Assembly (NCBI GenBank): GCA_003663225.1
Contig: QMZP01000042.1
Coordinates: 1-6,837 of the forward strand
Source: Candidatus Aenigmatarchaeota archaeon
Lineage (GTDB): Archaea; Aenigmatarchaeota; Aenigmatarchaeia; QMZP01
Length of the DNA: 6,837 nucleotides
Direction of reading: 5' to 3'
The notes beneath the pieces are model-generated. The model made no database searches. It was not told the DNA's origin and saw only the letters and a program-made list of their open reading frames with translations. The position numbers and the translations under genes are program-made. Position 1 is the stretch's first letter. Every line of letters begins with the position of its first letter. Below, piece by piece: positions 1-5,690 of the stretch.

Positions 1-31
1 CCATTATACATGCTTGTATCGGAGAAATAAA
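1..31 (-). other. 3' flank of the uL3 operon with a small hairpin
   Basis: This is the sequence just downstream of the uL3 stop on the minus strand. It has a T-rich stretch right after the stop, then a 5-bp inverted repeat (ATACA at 6-10, TGTAT at 15-19, 4-nt loop). It could be an archaeal T-rich termination zone or the start of another spacer. The window ends before this can be decided, and no start codon with a ribosome binding site is visible. Confidence 0.2.
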
Positions 32-1027
32 TTATTGGTTCTGAGAGTCGAGCAGGACCTTCTTGAAGTCGACTGGCGGGCTCTCCTTGACAGGCCTGAC
101 GGTCTTCCTCAGCATTATGAGCCTCTTCTTGGGTCCGGGAACGGAACCTGCTATCACCATGTATCCGCCCCTAACTATGCCATAGTTGGTGAAACCGCTC
201 ACGGGGTTAACTTCCTCTCCCTTCTCGCCTATTTTGAGAATCCTCTTGTTGTACTCTGTCCTCGTCTGAAAGCCGAGCTGGCCCGGCATGGCTATCTTGC
301 CTGGAAGAACCCTTCCGGGCGTGACAGCGCCTATGTTGCCGACATGCCTCCTCTTCTTCTCGTGTTTCCTTGGCCTTATCTTAACTCCGAACCTCTTGAC
401 AACGCCCTGGAAGCCCTTGCCCTTCGTGACAGCCAGCACATCTATAGCATCACCATCGCTGAAGACATCGGATACCTTGAGCTCTGACCCGAGCTTGGCC
501 TTGGCATAGTCCCATTTCTGCTTAACATCCTCACCGCCGATTGGCAGCTCGAACAGCTCGGGCTTCTTCTTCCTTATGCCAGACTCCCTGGGCTTGGTGT
601 GGACTAGCAGCCTTATGTCGCTAATGCCCTCGATGCCCTTCTCCATTTCGGCCAACCTCTTCTTGCTGTCCACCTTCTTGGGTGTGTTAGTCTTCCTGTA
701 AAGGTCCTTGTTGATGTTATCCGTCCATACGACACCTTTGTCCTCGAGACCATACGGGGTCTTCTTGTATGCCTTTATCCCGCACACTATGAGTGGCGGG
801 CAGTCCAGAATTGTCACGCTCTTCACGACCTCCTTTCCGGATGTCGGGCTGCCCTTCTTGTTGTCTATAAACTTGGCCCTGCTCATGCCGGCCTTGTAAG
901 CCGCGAAAGCCATTGGCTCGGCCTTGTCGGCCTTGGGCGTGGTGTTTATCCTTGGGTATACCCTTCTTGCCCTTTTCTTGGGCCAGTATGCTCTTGAACC
1001 CTTCTTTGGCTTATGTGACTTTGCCAT
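32..1027 (-). CDS. rpl3: 50S ribosomal protein uL3 (L3), archaeal type
   Basis: A 331-aa large-subunit protein that binds 23S rRNA and sends a loop toward the peptidyl transferase centre. Archaeal family hallmarks are seen: an N-terminal KSHKPKKGSRAYWPKKRA-like segment (3-20), AFAAYKAGMSR (40-50), the TKGKGFQGVVKRFGV core (201-215), RTEYNKRILKIG (256-267) and the C-terminal SVPGPKKRLIMLRK (295-308). Length is normal for archaeal uL3. The ATG start is fixed by GGTGAT at 1038-1033, five nt upstream, which directly follows the uS11 stop; the gap to uS11 is 11 nt, so this is the last visible gene of the uS13-uS4-uS11-uL3 operon. The location is unusual, since uL3 normally precedes uL4. The central loop (about residues 232-253) has Val235 where archaeal and eukaryotic proteins usually have the 'tryptophan finger' Trp, plus a one-residue insertion. 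Identity is certain. Confidence 0.98.
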   Translation of the reverse strand: MAKSHKPKKGSRAYWPKKRARRVYPRINTTPKADKAEPMAFAAYKAGMSRAKFIDNKKGSPTSGKEVVKSVTILDCPPLIVCGIKAYKKTPYGLEDKGVVWTDNINKDLYRKTNTPKKVDSKKRLAEMEKGIEGISDIRLLVHTKPRESGIRKKKPELFELPIGGEDVKQKWDYAKAKLGSELKVSDVFSDGDAIDVLAVTKGKGFQGVVKRFGVKIRPRKHEKKRRHVGNIGAVTPGRVLPGKIAMPGQLGFQTRTEYNKRILKIGEKGEEVNPVSGFTNYGIVRGGYMVIAGSVPGPKKRLIMLRKTVRPVKESPPVDFKKVLLDSQNQ

Positions 1028-1038
1028 AAGAAATCACC

Positions 1039-1632
1039 TTATACTCTCCTTCCTCTTCTTCCGCCCTTCTTCCTGCATCCATCATGCGGTATCGGGGTGA
1101 CGTCCTTTATGGTGCCCACCCTGAGGCCTGTCCTGACGAGCGACCTTATCGCAGGCTGTGCGCCCTGGCCCGGTATCCTCTTCCTGTTGCCTCCTGGCGC
1201 CCTTACCCTCAGATGCACGCCCACTATGCCCTTCGAGAGCGCTTCCTGGGCTGCCCTCTTGGCGGCGTTCATTGCGGGGAACGCGCTTCCCTTGTCCTTG
1301 TCCCTGTTTGTAACCATTCCGCCAGAAACCCTTGATATCGTCTCTGCGCCGGTGGCGTCAGTTATGTGGATTATCGTGTTGTTCTCGGATGAGTATATGT
1401 GAGCCACTCCCCATTTGCCCAGGAACCTGGGCTTCCTGAATATCTTCCTCGGGGCAGGCTTCCTAACAACATCCTTCTTGCCCCCTATCTCGGCCTTTTC
1501 AACCTTCTTCTCCTTCTCCTTGAGCTGGGCCTCCACCTTCTTGGCCTTCTCCTTTAGGGCTTCGATGTCTATCTTTTTCTTGTCTTCCTTCTTCCCTTCA
1601 GGCTTTTTCTCAGCTTCCTTCTTCTCCGCCAT
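1039..1632 (-). CDS. rps11: 30S ribosomal protein uS11 (S11) with a charged N-terminal extension
   Basis: A small-subunit platform protein that contacts the 16S rRNA 690/790 region. The conserved domain starts near residue 74 ([19 protein letters not shown]) and includes [13 protein letters not shown] (94-106), AAKRAAQEA (123-131), the [21 protein letters not shown] segment (143-163) and the basic C-terminus [20 protein letters not shown]. Residues 1-70 are an extension absent from standard archaeal uS11 (about 130 aa): Lys/Glu-rich, with residues 21-50 probably helical or coiled-coil. Three in-frame starts lie close together: GTG at 1641, ATG at 1638 (sharing an A with the uS4 stop) and ATG at 1632. 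I chose 1632 (197 aa) because GTGAT at 1641-1637 then sits 4 nt upstream, the same geometry as uS13 and uL4; the ATG at 1638 is the main alternative. Cotranscribed and probably translationally coupled with uS4. Confidence 0.96.
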   Translation of the reverse strand: MAEKKEAEKKPEGKKEDKKKIDIEALKEKAKKVEAQLKEKEKKVEKAEIGGKKDVVRKPAPRKIFRKPRFLGKWGVAHIYSSENNTIIHITDATGAETISRVSGGMVTNRDKDKGSAFPAMNAAKRAAQEALSKGIVGVHLRVRAPGGNRKRIPGQGAQPAIRSLVRTGLRVGTIKDVTPIPHDGCRKKGGRRGRRV

Positions 1633-1636
1633 AATC

Positions 1637-1641
1637 ATCAC
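1637..1641 (-). promoter_or_regulatory. Shine-Dalgarno site deciding the uS11 start
   Basis: GTGAT on the minus strand matches the core of the archaeal GGTGAT ribosome binding site and lies 4 nt before ATG at 1632. It overlaps the uS4 stop codon (TGA at 1640-1638), so ribosomes finishing uS4 would be positioned to reinitiate. It overlaps the GTG/ATG candidates at 1641 and 1638, which argues against those starts. Confidence 0.55.
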
Positions 1642-2279
1642 TCTTTCTTGTTTTCAGGCTTCTCCTCAGCCGGTTTTTCCTTTGCTTCAGCATCCCCAGC
1701 TGCGTCCTTGTCCTTCTTCTCTGTCTTTGCTTCCTTGGCCTGTGCCTTATTCTTTGGCTCTGCGGGCTTCTCGGCTTCAGCAGGCTTCTCTGTCTTCTTC
1801 GCGGTCTTGGGTTTCGCTGCCTGTTGCTTTGCGTCGACGTCTATCTTGCCTTCTTCATCGACGTTGACAATGTAAGACGGGAACTTTATCTTCCTGCCAT
1901 CTATCTTGACATGCCCATGCACTATGAGCTGCCTGGCATTCAGCGGGCTTGAAGCGGCGCCCTTGTTGAACACTATCGTCTGCAGCCTCCTGTCGAGAAT
2001 GTCCCTGACTGTAAGGGCAAGAACGTCATCAAGGCTGCTTCCCTTCTTGAGCAGGCCCAGCTTTGATAGCTTGTCCATCAGAAGCTTCTCCTTGTTCTCA
2101 TCGCTCTCGGCGATGAGCTGCCTTGCCCTTTCCCTGAACCCCCTGAGGTTCTCGTGGGATATGAGTATCTCCTTCCTCCTCCTGAGCCCGTACTCTGACA
2201 TGATAACCTTGTTCTCCTTTATGGATTCGGATTCCCATGAGACCATGGGTTTCTTGAACTTCTTCCTGAGCTTTCTCAT
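1638..2279 (-). CDS. rps4: 30S ribosomal protein uS4 (S4) with a Lys/Ala/Glu/Pro-rich C-terminal tail
   Basis: A primary 16S rRNA-binding assembly protein of the small-subunit body, 213 aa. The N-terminus ([13 protein letters not shown], then [11 protein letters not shown] at 28-38) follows the archaeal pattern. [21 protein letters not shown] (82-102) leads into the S4 RNA-binding domain, with [24 protein letters not shown] at 115-138. From about residue 150 the protein becomes a 60-residue low-complexity tail with KPAE-like units, absent from standard archaeal uS4 and probably disordered. The ATG at 2279 shares one base with the uS13 stop (TAATG), and GGTGAT at 2290-2285, inside the last uS13 codons, is five nt upstream. 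Translational coupling to uS13 is therefore likely. Confidence 0.97.
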   Translation of the reverse strand: MRKLRKKFKKPMVSWESESIKENKVIMSEYGLRRRKEILISHENLRGFRERARQLIAESDENKEKLLMDKLSKLGLLKKGSSLDDVLALTVRDILDRRLQTIVFNKGAASSPLNARQLIVHGHVKIDGRKIKFPSYIVNVDEEGKIDVDAKQQAAKPKTAKKTEKPAEAEKPAEPKNKAQAKEAKTEKKDKDAAGDAEAKEKPAEEKPENKKE

Positions 2280-2869
2280 TATGAATCACCCTTTTTCTTT
2301 GTCGCCGGTTGCTCCTTCTTCTTGCTGACTCCCAGCGTCTTGCCCTTCCTGAACGAGCCCCTTGTCCTCTGGCCCCTTACGGGAAGGCCGCTGGCATGCC
2401 TTACACCCTTGTATGTCTTGAATTTCTTCATCTGGTCTATGTCCATCTTCTTCGTGAACTCCAGCTCGGACACCGTCAGGTGAGAATCCTTACCTGTCTT
2501 CGGGTCCTTCCTCCTGTTGTACATCCACGCAGGAAGTCCCAGCTTCTGGGGATTCATGACCATGTCTTCGAGCTTCTCCCTCTCCTGATCAGTAAGGTCA
2601 CCGAGCTTCTTGCTGCCGATGCCCGACGCCTTGGATATGGCGTTCGCTAGCATGAAAGAGATGCCCTTTACATCCCTTATTGCATCAAAAACATTCTTCG
2701 TACCATCAAGGTTGGTCTCAGCCATCCTTATTATGTTGACGGCTTTTGATTCAGGCTTCCCCTTCGGCTTCTCCTGCTCCTTGCCCTTTTCGGGCTTGTC
2801 CTGTGTAGTTGCCTCTCCCTTTTTCCTCAGCTTCGCTTCCAGCTTCTTAAGGTCTGAGTCCGATCCCAT
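2279..2869 (-). CDS. rps13: 30S ribosomal protein uS13 (S13) with a charged N-terminal extension
   Basis: A small-subunit head protein that contacts the P-site tRNA and forms intersubunit bridges with the large subunit, 196 aa. The archaeal core begins near residue 45 with NIIRMAETNLDGTKNV. It continues through DVKGISFMLANAI (66-78, helix-two-turn-helix region), LGLPAWMYNRRKDPKTGKDSH (110-130) and the diagnostic GVRHASGLPVRGQRTRGSF (155-173). Residues 1-43 are a Lys/Glu/Pro-rich extension. The ATG at 2869 is supported by AAGGTGA at 2880-2874 with 4-nt spacing. This is the first gene of the minus-strand operon uS13-uS4-uS11-uL3. In many archaea uS13-uS4-uS11 is followed by rpoD; here uL3 follows instead. 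Confidence 0.97.
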   Translation of the reverse strand: MGSDSDLKKLEAKLRKKGEATTQDKPEKGKEQEKPKGKPESKAVNIIRMAETNLDGTKNVFDAIRDVKGISFMLANAISKASGIGSKKLGDLTDQEREKLEDMVMNPQKLGLPAWMYNRRKDPKTGKDSHLTVSELEFTKKMDIDQMKKFKTYKGVRHASGLPVRGQRTRGSFRKGKTLGVSKKKEQPATKKKGDS

Positions 2870-2890
2870 TCATTCACCTTGTCGGGTTTG

Positions 2891-2905
2891 ATTTATATTG
2901 GTTTG
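2891..2905 (-). promoter_or_regulatory. Candidate TATA/BRE for the uS13-uS4-uS11-uL3 operon
   Basis: On the minus strand, CAAACC (2905-2900) precedes AATATAAAT (2899-2891), a good archaeal BRE plus TATA arrangement. The same CAAACC lies before the TATA box of uL23. The box centre is only about 26 nt from the uS13 ATG, so transcripts from here would be nearly leaderless and would lack the good Shine-Dalgarno site at 2880-2874. A promoter further upstream, for example the AT-rich block at 3004-3037, is therefore a real alternative. Confidence 0.5.
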
Positions 2906-2956
2906 CTTGACAGCCAAACGATAGACTGCAGAAATAGCGTCCGCAGCCATACCCAA

Positions 2957-3002
2957 AAGCCCGGAGGCTTGAGGATCATTTGACCATTACTCCCGGAGGA
3001 GT
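2957..3002. repeat. Two small hairpins with a shared CCCGGAGG core
   Basis: Two perfect 5-bp inverted repeats share the loop CGGA: AAGCC-CGGA-GGCTT at 2957-2970 and ACTCC-CGGA-GGAGT at 2989-3002. They start exactly 32 bp apart, about three helical turns. The outer stem bases differ between copies while pairing is kept and the CCCGGAGG core (2960-2967, 2992-2999) is identical. They lie in the spacer between divergent uS13 and uL4, just upstream of the uL4 TATA box. They may be a paired protein-binding site or, if uS13 transcription starts further upstream, RNA hairpins in its leader. Function is not established. Confidence 0.5.
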
Positions 3003-3024
3003 TATAACATTAAATAACCATCAA

Positions 3025-3037
3025 CTATATAAATATT
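3025..3037 (+). promoter_or_regulatory. TATA box of uL4
   Basis: CTATATAAATATT is a strong archaeal TATA element. Its centre near 3030 predicts transcription start around 3055-3058, giving a leader of only about 11-14 nt that still contains the GTGAT site at 3060-3064. The block is nearly symmetrical and might also fire toward uS13. Confidence 0.65.
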
Positions 3038-3059
3038 ACTTTGTGCTATTATACTCCAA

Positions 3060-3064
3060 GTGAT
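3060..3064 (+). promoter_or_regulatory. Shine-Dalgarno site deciding the uL4 start
   Basis: GTGAT lies 4 nt before ATG at 3069, matching the other ribosomal protein genes here. An in-frame GTG at 3060 is part of this site itself, so it is a poor start. Confidence 0.6.
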
Positions 3065-3068
3065 TCCA

Positions 3069-3872
3069 ATGGCAAGCCAGGTTCCTGTGTATTCGGTTTC
3101 AGGCAGCGAGAAGGGCAAAATGAACATAGCTAAACCGTTCTCGAAGCGTGTCAGGGAAGACCTTATAAAGAGGGCAGTGCTCGCGGAGAGGTCCGGGAAC
3201 AGGCAACCGTACGGCTCTGACCCGCTTGCTGGCAAAAGGACATCAGCTCACTACCACGGCATGAGGCATTACAAGTACTCCATGATGAACAAGGAGATGG
3301 CGAGGATGAAGAGGATACACGGAAGCGGGTTCCTTTCATACACCGCCAGGTTCGTGCCGCAGGCAATAAAGGGGCGCAAGGCGCACCCGCCAAAGGCGGA
3401 GAAGGTGTGGAAGGAGAAGATAAACAAGAAGGAATGGCTCAATGCGCTCTATTCCGCCATAGCGGCTTCCGGGAAGAAAGAGACAGTGGCATCCAGGAAC
3501 CATGATGTTGACTCCATAAAAAACGTGCCCCTTGTCGTCGAGGACAAGCTTCAGGAGCTGAGCAAGACGTCCGATCTCAAGAAGACGCTTGAATCGCTTG
3601 GCGTCAGCGGCGAGCTCAAGAAGGCATCCAAGAAGAAGGCAAGGGCAGGTCGCGGCAAGACACGTGGAAGGAGAGCCAGGACCAGGAAGGGGCCGCTAAT
3701 AATAGTCTCTGATGACAAAGGGATAAAGAAGTCCGCAAGCAACATAGCGGGCGTGGACGCGATAGAGCTCAAGAATCTCTCGGTGGAGATGTTGGCGCCG
3801 GGTACGCATCCCGGCAGGCTCTGCATATGGACGCGGTCCGCGATGGAAGAGCTCAACAAGAGCGCCAAATGA
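3069..3872 (+). CDS. rpl4: 50S ribosomal protein uL4 (L4), archaeal type
   Basis: A large-subunit protein whose extended loop reaches the nascent-peptide exit tunnel, 267 aa from ATG 3069. Seen in order: LIKRAVLAE and RQPYGSDPLAGKRTSA (32-60), ARFVPQAIKGRKAHPPKAEKVW (93-114), KINKKEWLNALYSAIAA (117-133), a Lys/Arg-rich stretch KKKARAGRGKTRGRRARTRKG (188-208), and the C-terminal fold with LIIVSDD (210-216), NIAGVDAIEL (225-234) and APGTHPGRLCIW (243-254). The tunnel loop is atypical: the usual Gly-rich SWGxGRGxARxPR segment is replaced by residues 60-81 with about eight extra residues. It diverges from uS13 and is separated from its usual partners uL3 and uL23. Its stop (TGA 3870-3872) directly abuts the stop of the convergent TrmB gene, so its 3' end must be defined inside that gene. 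Confidence 0.97.
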   Translation: MASQVPVYSVSGSEKGKMNIAKPFSKRVREDLIKRAVLAERSGNRQPYGSDPLAGKRTSAHYHGMRHYKYSMMNKEMARMKRIHGSGFLSYTARFVPQAIKGRKAHPPKAEKVWKEKINKKEWLNALYSAIAASGKKETVASRNHDVDSIKNVPLVVEDKLQELSKTSDLKKTLESLGVSGELKKASKKKARAGRGKTRGRRARTRKGPLIIVSDDKGIKKSASNIAGVDAIELKNLSVEMLAPGTHPGRLCIWTRSAMEELNKSAK

Positions 3873-4625
3873 TTATTCTGCTGACTTCCACAACACGTTG
3901 AAATAATTCATGAACGTTCTGGCTACCTCTTTGCTCTTTATCACGAACAGTGTGGCACCTTCCCTCGTCCATACGAGCATGTCAATGGTGTCCTTGTGCA
4001 TGCCTATGCTCGACATCGTAAACTGAGGAAGGTATCTCACCTGCGTGTTCTTCGAGTCCTCATAGAACCTCGCATGCTTAGACCCCTTCAGGCGGCTGTT
4101 GAATATTATCTTGGTCTTTAGACCCCTGCCGGACCATTTTCTGTGGTAGTCCTGGAAGAAGTACCTGACACCCTTGGCTATCGGGTAGCCTGTCCTTGCG
4201 CCGAATACCAGCCTTTCTTCCCCGTTTGTGGCCCTCTTCAGCAAGTCGTTGTAGTATGACCTGATCCCGTCATAGCCCTCATAAACCATCGCTTCATGCC
4301 CCCTGCTCCTCCTTCCCTGCCTTCTCATCAGTTCCGGTATGAGCTTCTTTATCCCCTCTTTTTGCTCCCTTATCTCCTCTTCCCTGCTCTCTATCAGCTC
4401 CAGGAGCCTCTTCGGCGAAGTGGTCCTGAAAATCTTAACCTTGCCTTCCTTTATGTAAGTGGCGAGGCCCATCGAGATGAGTCTTTCGAGCACGGGGTAG
4501 ACCTTCGAGCTTGATATCCCGGATTCCCTGACAATCGCTCCGGTGGTGCTTGGCCCGAGTTCGAGGAGAGCACTGTATACCCTGACTTCGCCATCAGTCA
4601 TCCCTATCTTCCTGAGTTGCTCCAT
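3873..4625 (-). CDS. TrmB-family winged-helix transcriptional regulator
   Basis: A 250-aa DNA-binding regulator. Residues 1-73 form a TrmB-type winged helix: MTDGEVRVYSALLELG (9-24), recognition-helix region ISSSKVYPVLERLISMGL (37-54), and a wing with EGKVKIFRTTSPKRLLEL (60-77). Residues 75-103 look like a coiled-coil dimerisation helix. Residues 110-245 resemble the C-terminal effector domain of TrmB-like proteins (AMVYEGYDGIRSYYNDLL at 112-129, then alternating strands and helices to VIKSKEVARTFMNYFNVLW). TrmB relatives sense sugars in some archaea; I cannot predict a ligand here. There is no Shine-Dalgarno site before ATG 4625 (the preceding bases are AACCTTAAAC) and a TATA-like element is about 27 nt upstream, so the mRNA is probably leaderless, unlike the ribosomal genes. 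It is divergent from the duplicated-domain gene and may control both genes from the palindrome at 4657-4675. Confidence 0.85.
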   Translation of the reverse strand: MEQLRKIGMTDGEVRVYSALLELGPSTTGAIVRESGISSSKVYPVLERLISMGLATYIKEGKVKIFRTTSPKRLLELIESREEEIREQKEGIKKLIPELMRRQGRRSRGHEAMVYEGYDGIRSYYNDLLKRATNGEERLVFGARTGYPIAKGVRYFFQDYHRKWSGRGLKTKIIFNSRLKGSKHARFYEDSKNTQVRYLPQFTMSSIGMHKDTIDMLVWTREGATLFVIKSKEVARTFMNYFNVLWKSAE

Positions 4626-4646
4626 GTTTAAGGTTGGGCCGCTCTG

Positions 4647-4656
4647 CCTTAAATTA
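4647..4656 (-). promoter_or_regulatory. Candidate TATA element of the TrmB-like gene
   Basis: Minus-strand TAATTTAAGG has its centre about 27 nt from the ATG at 4625, the spacing expected for a leaderless archaeal transcript. The palindrome at 4657-4675 begins immediately upstream, where the BRE would be, so a protein bound there would block TFB/TBP loading. Confidence 0.45.
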
Positions 4657-4675
4657 CTACCCCCAAAGGGGGGAG
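4657..4675. promoter_or_regulatory. C5-AAA-G5 palindrome, candidate operator
   Basis: CTACCCCCAAAGGGGGGAG is a 19-bp inverted repeat centred on A4666. CCCCC (4660-4664) pairs with GGGGG (4668-4672); after one mismatch, CT (4657-4658) pairs with AG (4674-4675). It is the most prominent symmetrical element in the 98-bp spacer between the divergent TrmB-like gene and the 321-aa gene. By position it is a plausible binding site for the TrmB-like protein, giving autoregulation and control of the neighbour. It does not resemble the TATCAC-N5-GTGATA motif I recall for Pyrococcus TrmB-like proteins, so the assignment is inference. Confidence 0.5.
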
Positions 4676-4711
4676 AATATCCTGATATCCCTGCTATACA
4701 ATGATGATACA

Positions 4712-4718
4712 GGAGGTG
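4712..4718 (+). promoter_or_regulatory. Strong Shine-Dalgarno site deciding the start of the 321-aa protein
   Basis: GGAGGTG is the longest ribosome binding site match in the window and lies 5 nt before ATG at 4724. The frame is open back to an ATG at 4634, but that start has no such site and would overlap the palindrome and promoter region. The upstream promoter is unclear: AATAT at 4676-4680 or TTAAATTA at 4649-4656 could serve. Confidence 0.75.
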
Positions 4719-4723
4719 GAAAA

Positions 4724-5689
4724 ATGGCGAAAATATGCCCGATAACGGTTGAAGCCCTTCCGGTCTACAGCGGACTGGACGGTGATAACGCTGACAACTA
4801 CTACAGGGCAGGACAGCGCAACGGCCTGCTGTCCAGCGAGGTTATAGCCCCGTTCTCCGGTGCGCTCAAGGGATACACGGGATACGATGACGACAATATA
4901 CCGGACCGTGAGACAGAGGTTGCATGCGACCTGGGAGACATGAGGTTCCTGATGAAGGTCACTCCGACCAAGAAGAGGCCGGGATACCGCGAGGTCTATG
5001 ACGGTCTCAGGGGGCATCTGCATGCCACGCTCTCGGAATACGAAGCAGGCAAGAGGCCGGTTGGTGTGATAACCATAGAAGGCGAGCCCTACATCTCTGC
5101 GCATGACGTGCTTGGCAGGTTGAGCGACGCAAGGAACACTGTCACCTCGGAGGGCGTCAAGATAGAGATAGCGGAGTCCCCGGAGATGCCTGATGGGGTC
5201 GATTCAGTGGTCCTGCCGCTGGGCATGGACATGTCGAGCCTGAACGAAGGGAATGCCACCAGGTACATGGAATCCCTGAGGCTGTCCGAAGATTATGGTG
5301 CCATAATATCCGGGTTCGAGGATGAGCTGATAGGCCTTACCGGGTACGATAACGACCACCCGCCCGGAGAGACTGAGCACATGTTCAGGCACATAGGCGG
5401 CCACGTGTTCCACGTGAAGAGCATACCTTATGACAGCACGAGTTGGGGCAAGGTGGTGTCCGGGCTTGACAAGCAGCCCCCAAAGAAGAAGGTGGAGAAC
5501 GGCGGCGACCTGGTGCTTCTGACGAACGACATACACATACCCAGGCTCGAAGCGTACCGCATGAGGAAAAGGGAAGGCAACCACATGGTAAGCCTCAAAG
5601 GCCTTCTGCAAAGGATGGACGAGCTCGTTGACGAGAACACATCAACGAAGGTTAGACAGAAGCCGATAACGCATTACCCGATAGTATGA
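4724..5689 (+). CDS. Hypothetical protein with two tandem copies of an unrecognised domain
   Basis: A 321-aa protein with no family I recognise. It has no signal peptide and no membrane segment, and is probably cytosolic. It contains an internal duplication at an offset of about 152-155 residues: copy 1 spans about 6-150 and copy 2 about 158-305. Matching landmarks are LPVYSGL (12-18) and LPLGMDM (164-170); KGYTGYDDDNIPDRETE (49-65) and IGLTGYDNDHPPGETE (203-218); MRFLMKVTP (73-81) and HVFHVKSIP (227-235); VYDGL (91-95) and VVSGL (244-248). Each copy ends in a probable helix (ISAHDVLGRLSDA, MVSLKGLLQRMDEL). The invariant core is TGYDxD, then P, then ETE, then F-x-x-K-x-x-P. The acidic TGYDxD...ETE segment could bind a metal, but no known EF-hand spacing fits. 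It follows its own promoter region, is divergent from the TrmB-like gene, and is closed by a terminator, so it is probably monocistronic. Confidence 0.85.
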   Translation: MAKICPITVEALPVYSGLDGDNADNYYRAGQRNGLLSSEVIAPFSGALKGYTGYDDDNIPDRETEVACDLGDMRFLMKVTPTKKRPGYREVYDGLRGHLHATLSEYEAGKRPVGVITIEGEPYISAHDVLGRLSDARNTVTSEGVKIEIAESPEMPDGVDSVVLPLGMDMSSLNEGNATRYMESLRLSEDYGAIISGFEDELIGLTGYDNDHPPGETEHMFRHIGGHVFHVKSIPYDSTSWGKVVSGLDKQPPKKKVENGGDLVLLTNDIHIPRLEAYRMRKREGNHMVSLKGLLQRMDELVDENTSTKVRQKPITHYPIV

Positions 5690-5690
5690 C

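Noticed and set aside
14..487. 157-codon plus-strand open frame opposite uL3
   Set aside because: It is fully antisense to a certain uL3 gene, has no ribosome binding site and its translation resembles nothing known. Codon bias of the real gene keeps the opposite frame open.
1633..1830. Simple-sequence KPAE units in the uS4 tail as a DNA tandem repeat
   Set aside because: The units are irregular in spacing and codon choice, so this is protein low complexity, not a true DNA repeat array. No CRISPR-like repeats, tRNA, rRNA or transposon ends were seen in the window.
1415..1867. 150-codon plus-strand frame rich in Ser/Phe/Leu opposite uS11 and uS4
   Set aside because: It mirrors the Lys/Glu-rich tails on the other strand (AAG/GAG becomes CTT/CTC), giving an artificial hydrophobic protein.
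1906..2328. 140-codon plus-strand frame opposite uS4
   Set aside because: Antisense shadow of uS4 and the uS13 end, without start signals.
2905..3000. Possible small RNA (box C/D-like) in the uS13/uL4 spacer
   Set aside because: An AATGATCC-like string resembles part of a C box, but no matching D box or flanking stem was found.
4634..4723. Upstream ATG adding 30 residues to the 321-aa protein
   Set aside because: It would place the coding sequence over the palindrome and promoter spacer, has no ribosome binding site, and the segment is not part of the internal repeat. ATG 4724 has a strong GGAGGTG site.
4694..5104. 136-codon minus-strand frame opposite the 321-aa gene
   Set aside because: Antisense shadow. 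The plus frame shows an internal domain duplication, which would not be expected if it were the spurious frame.
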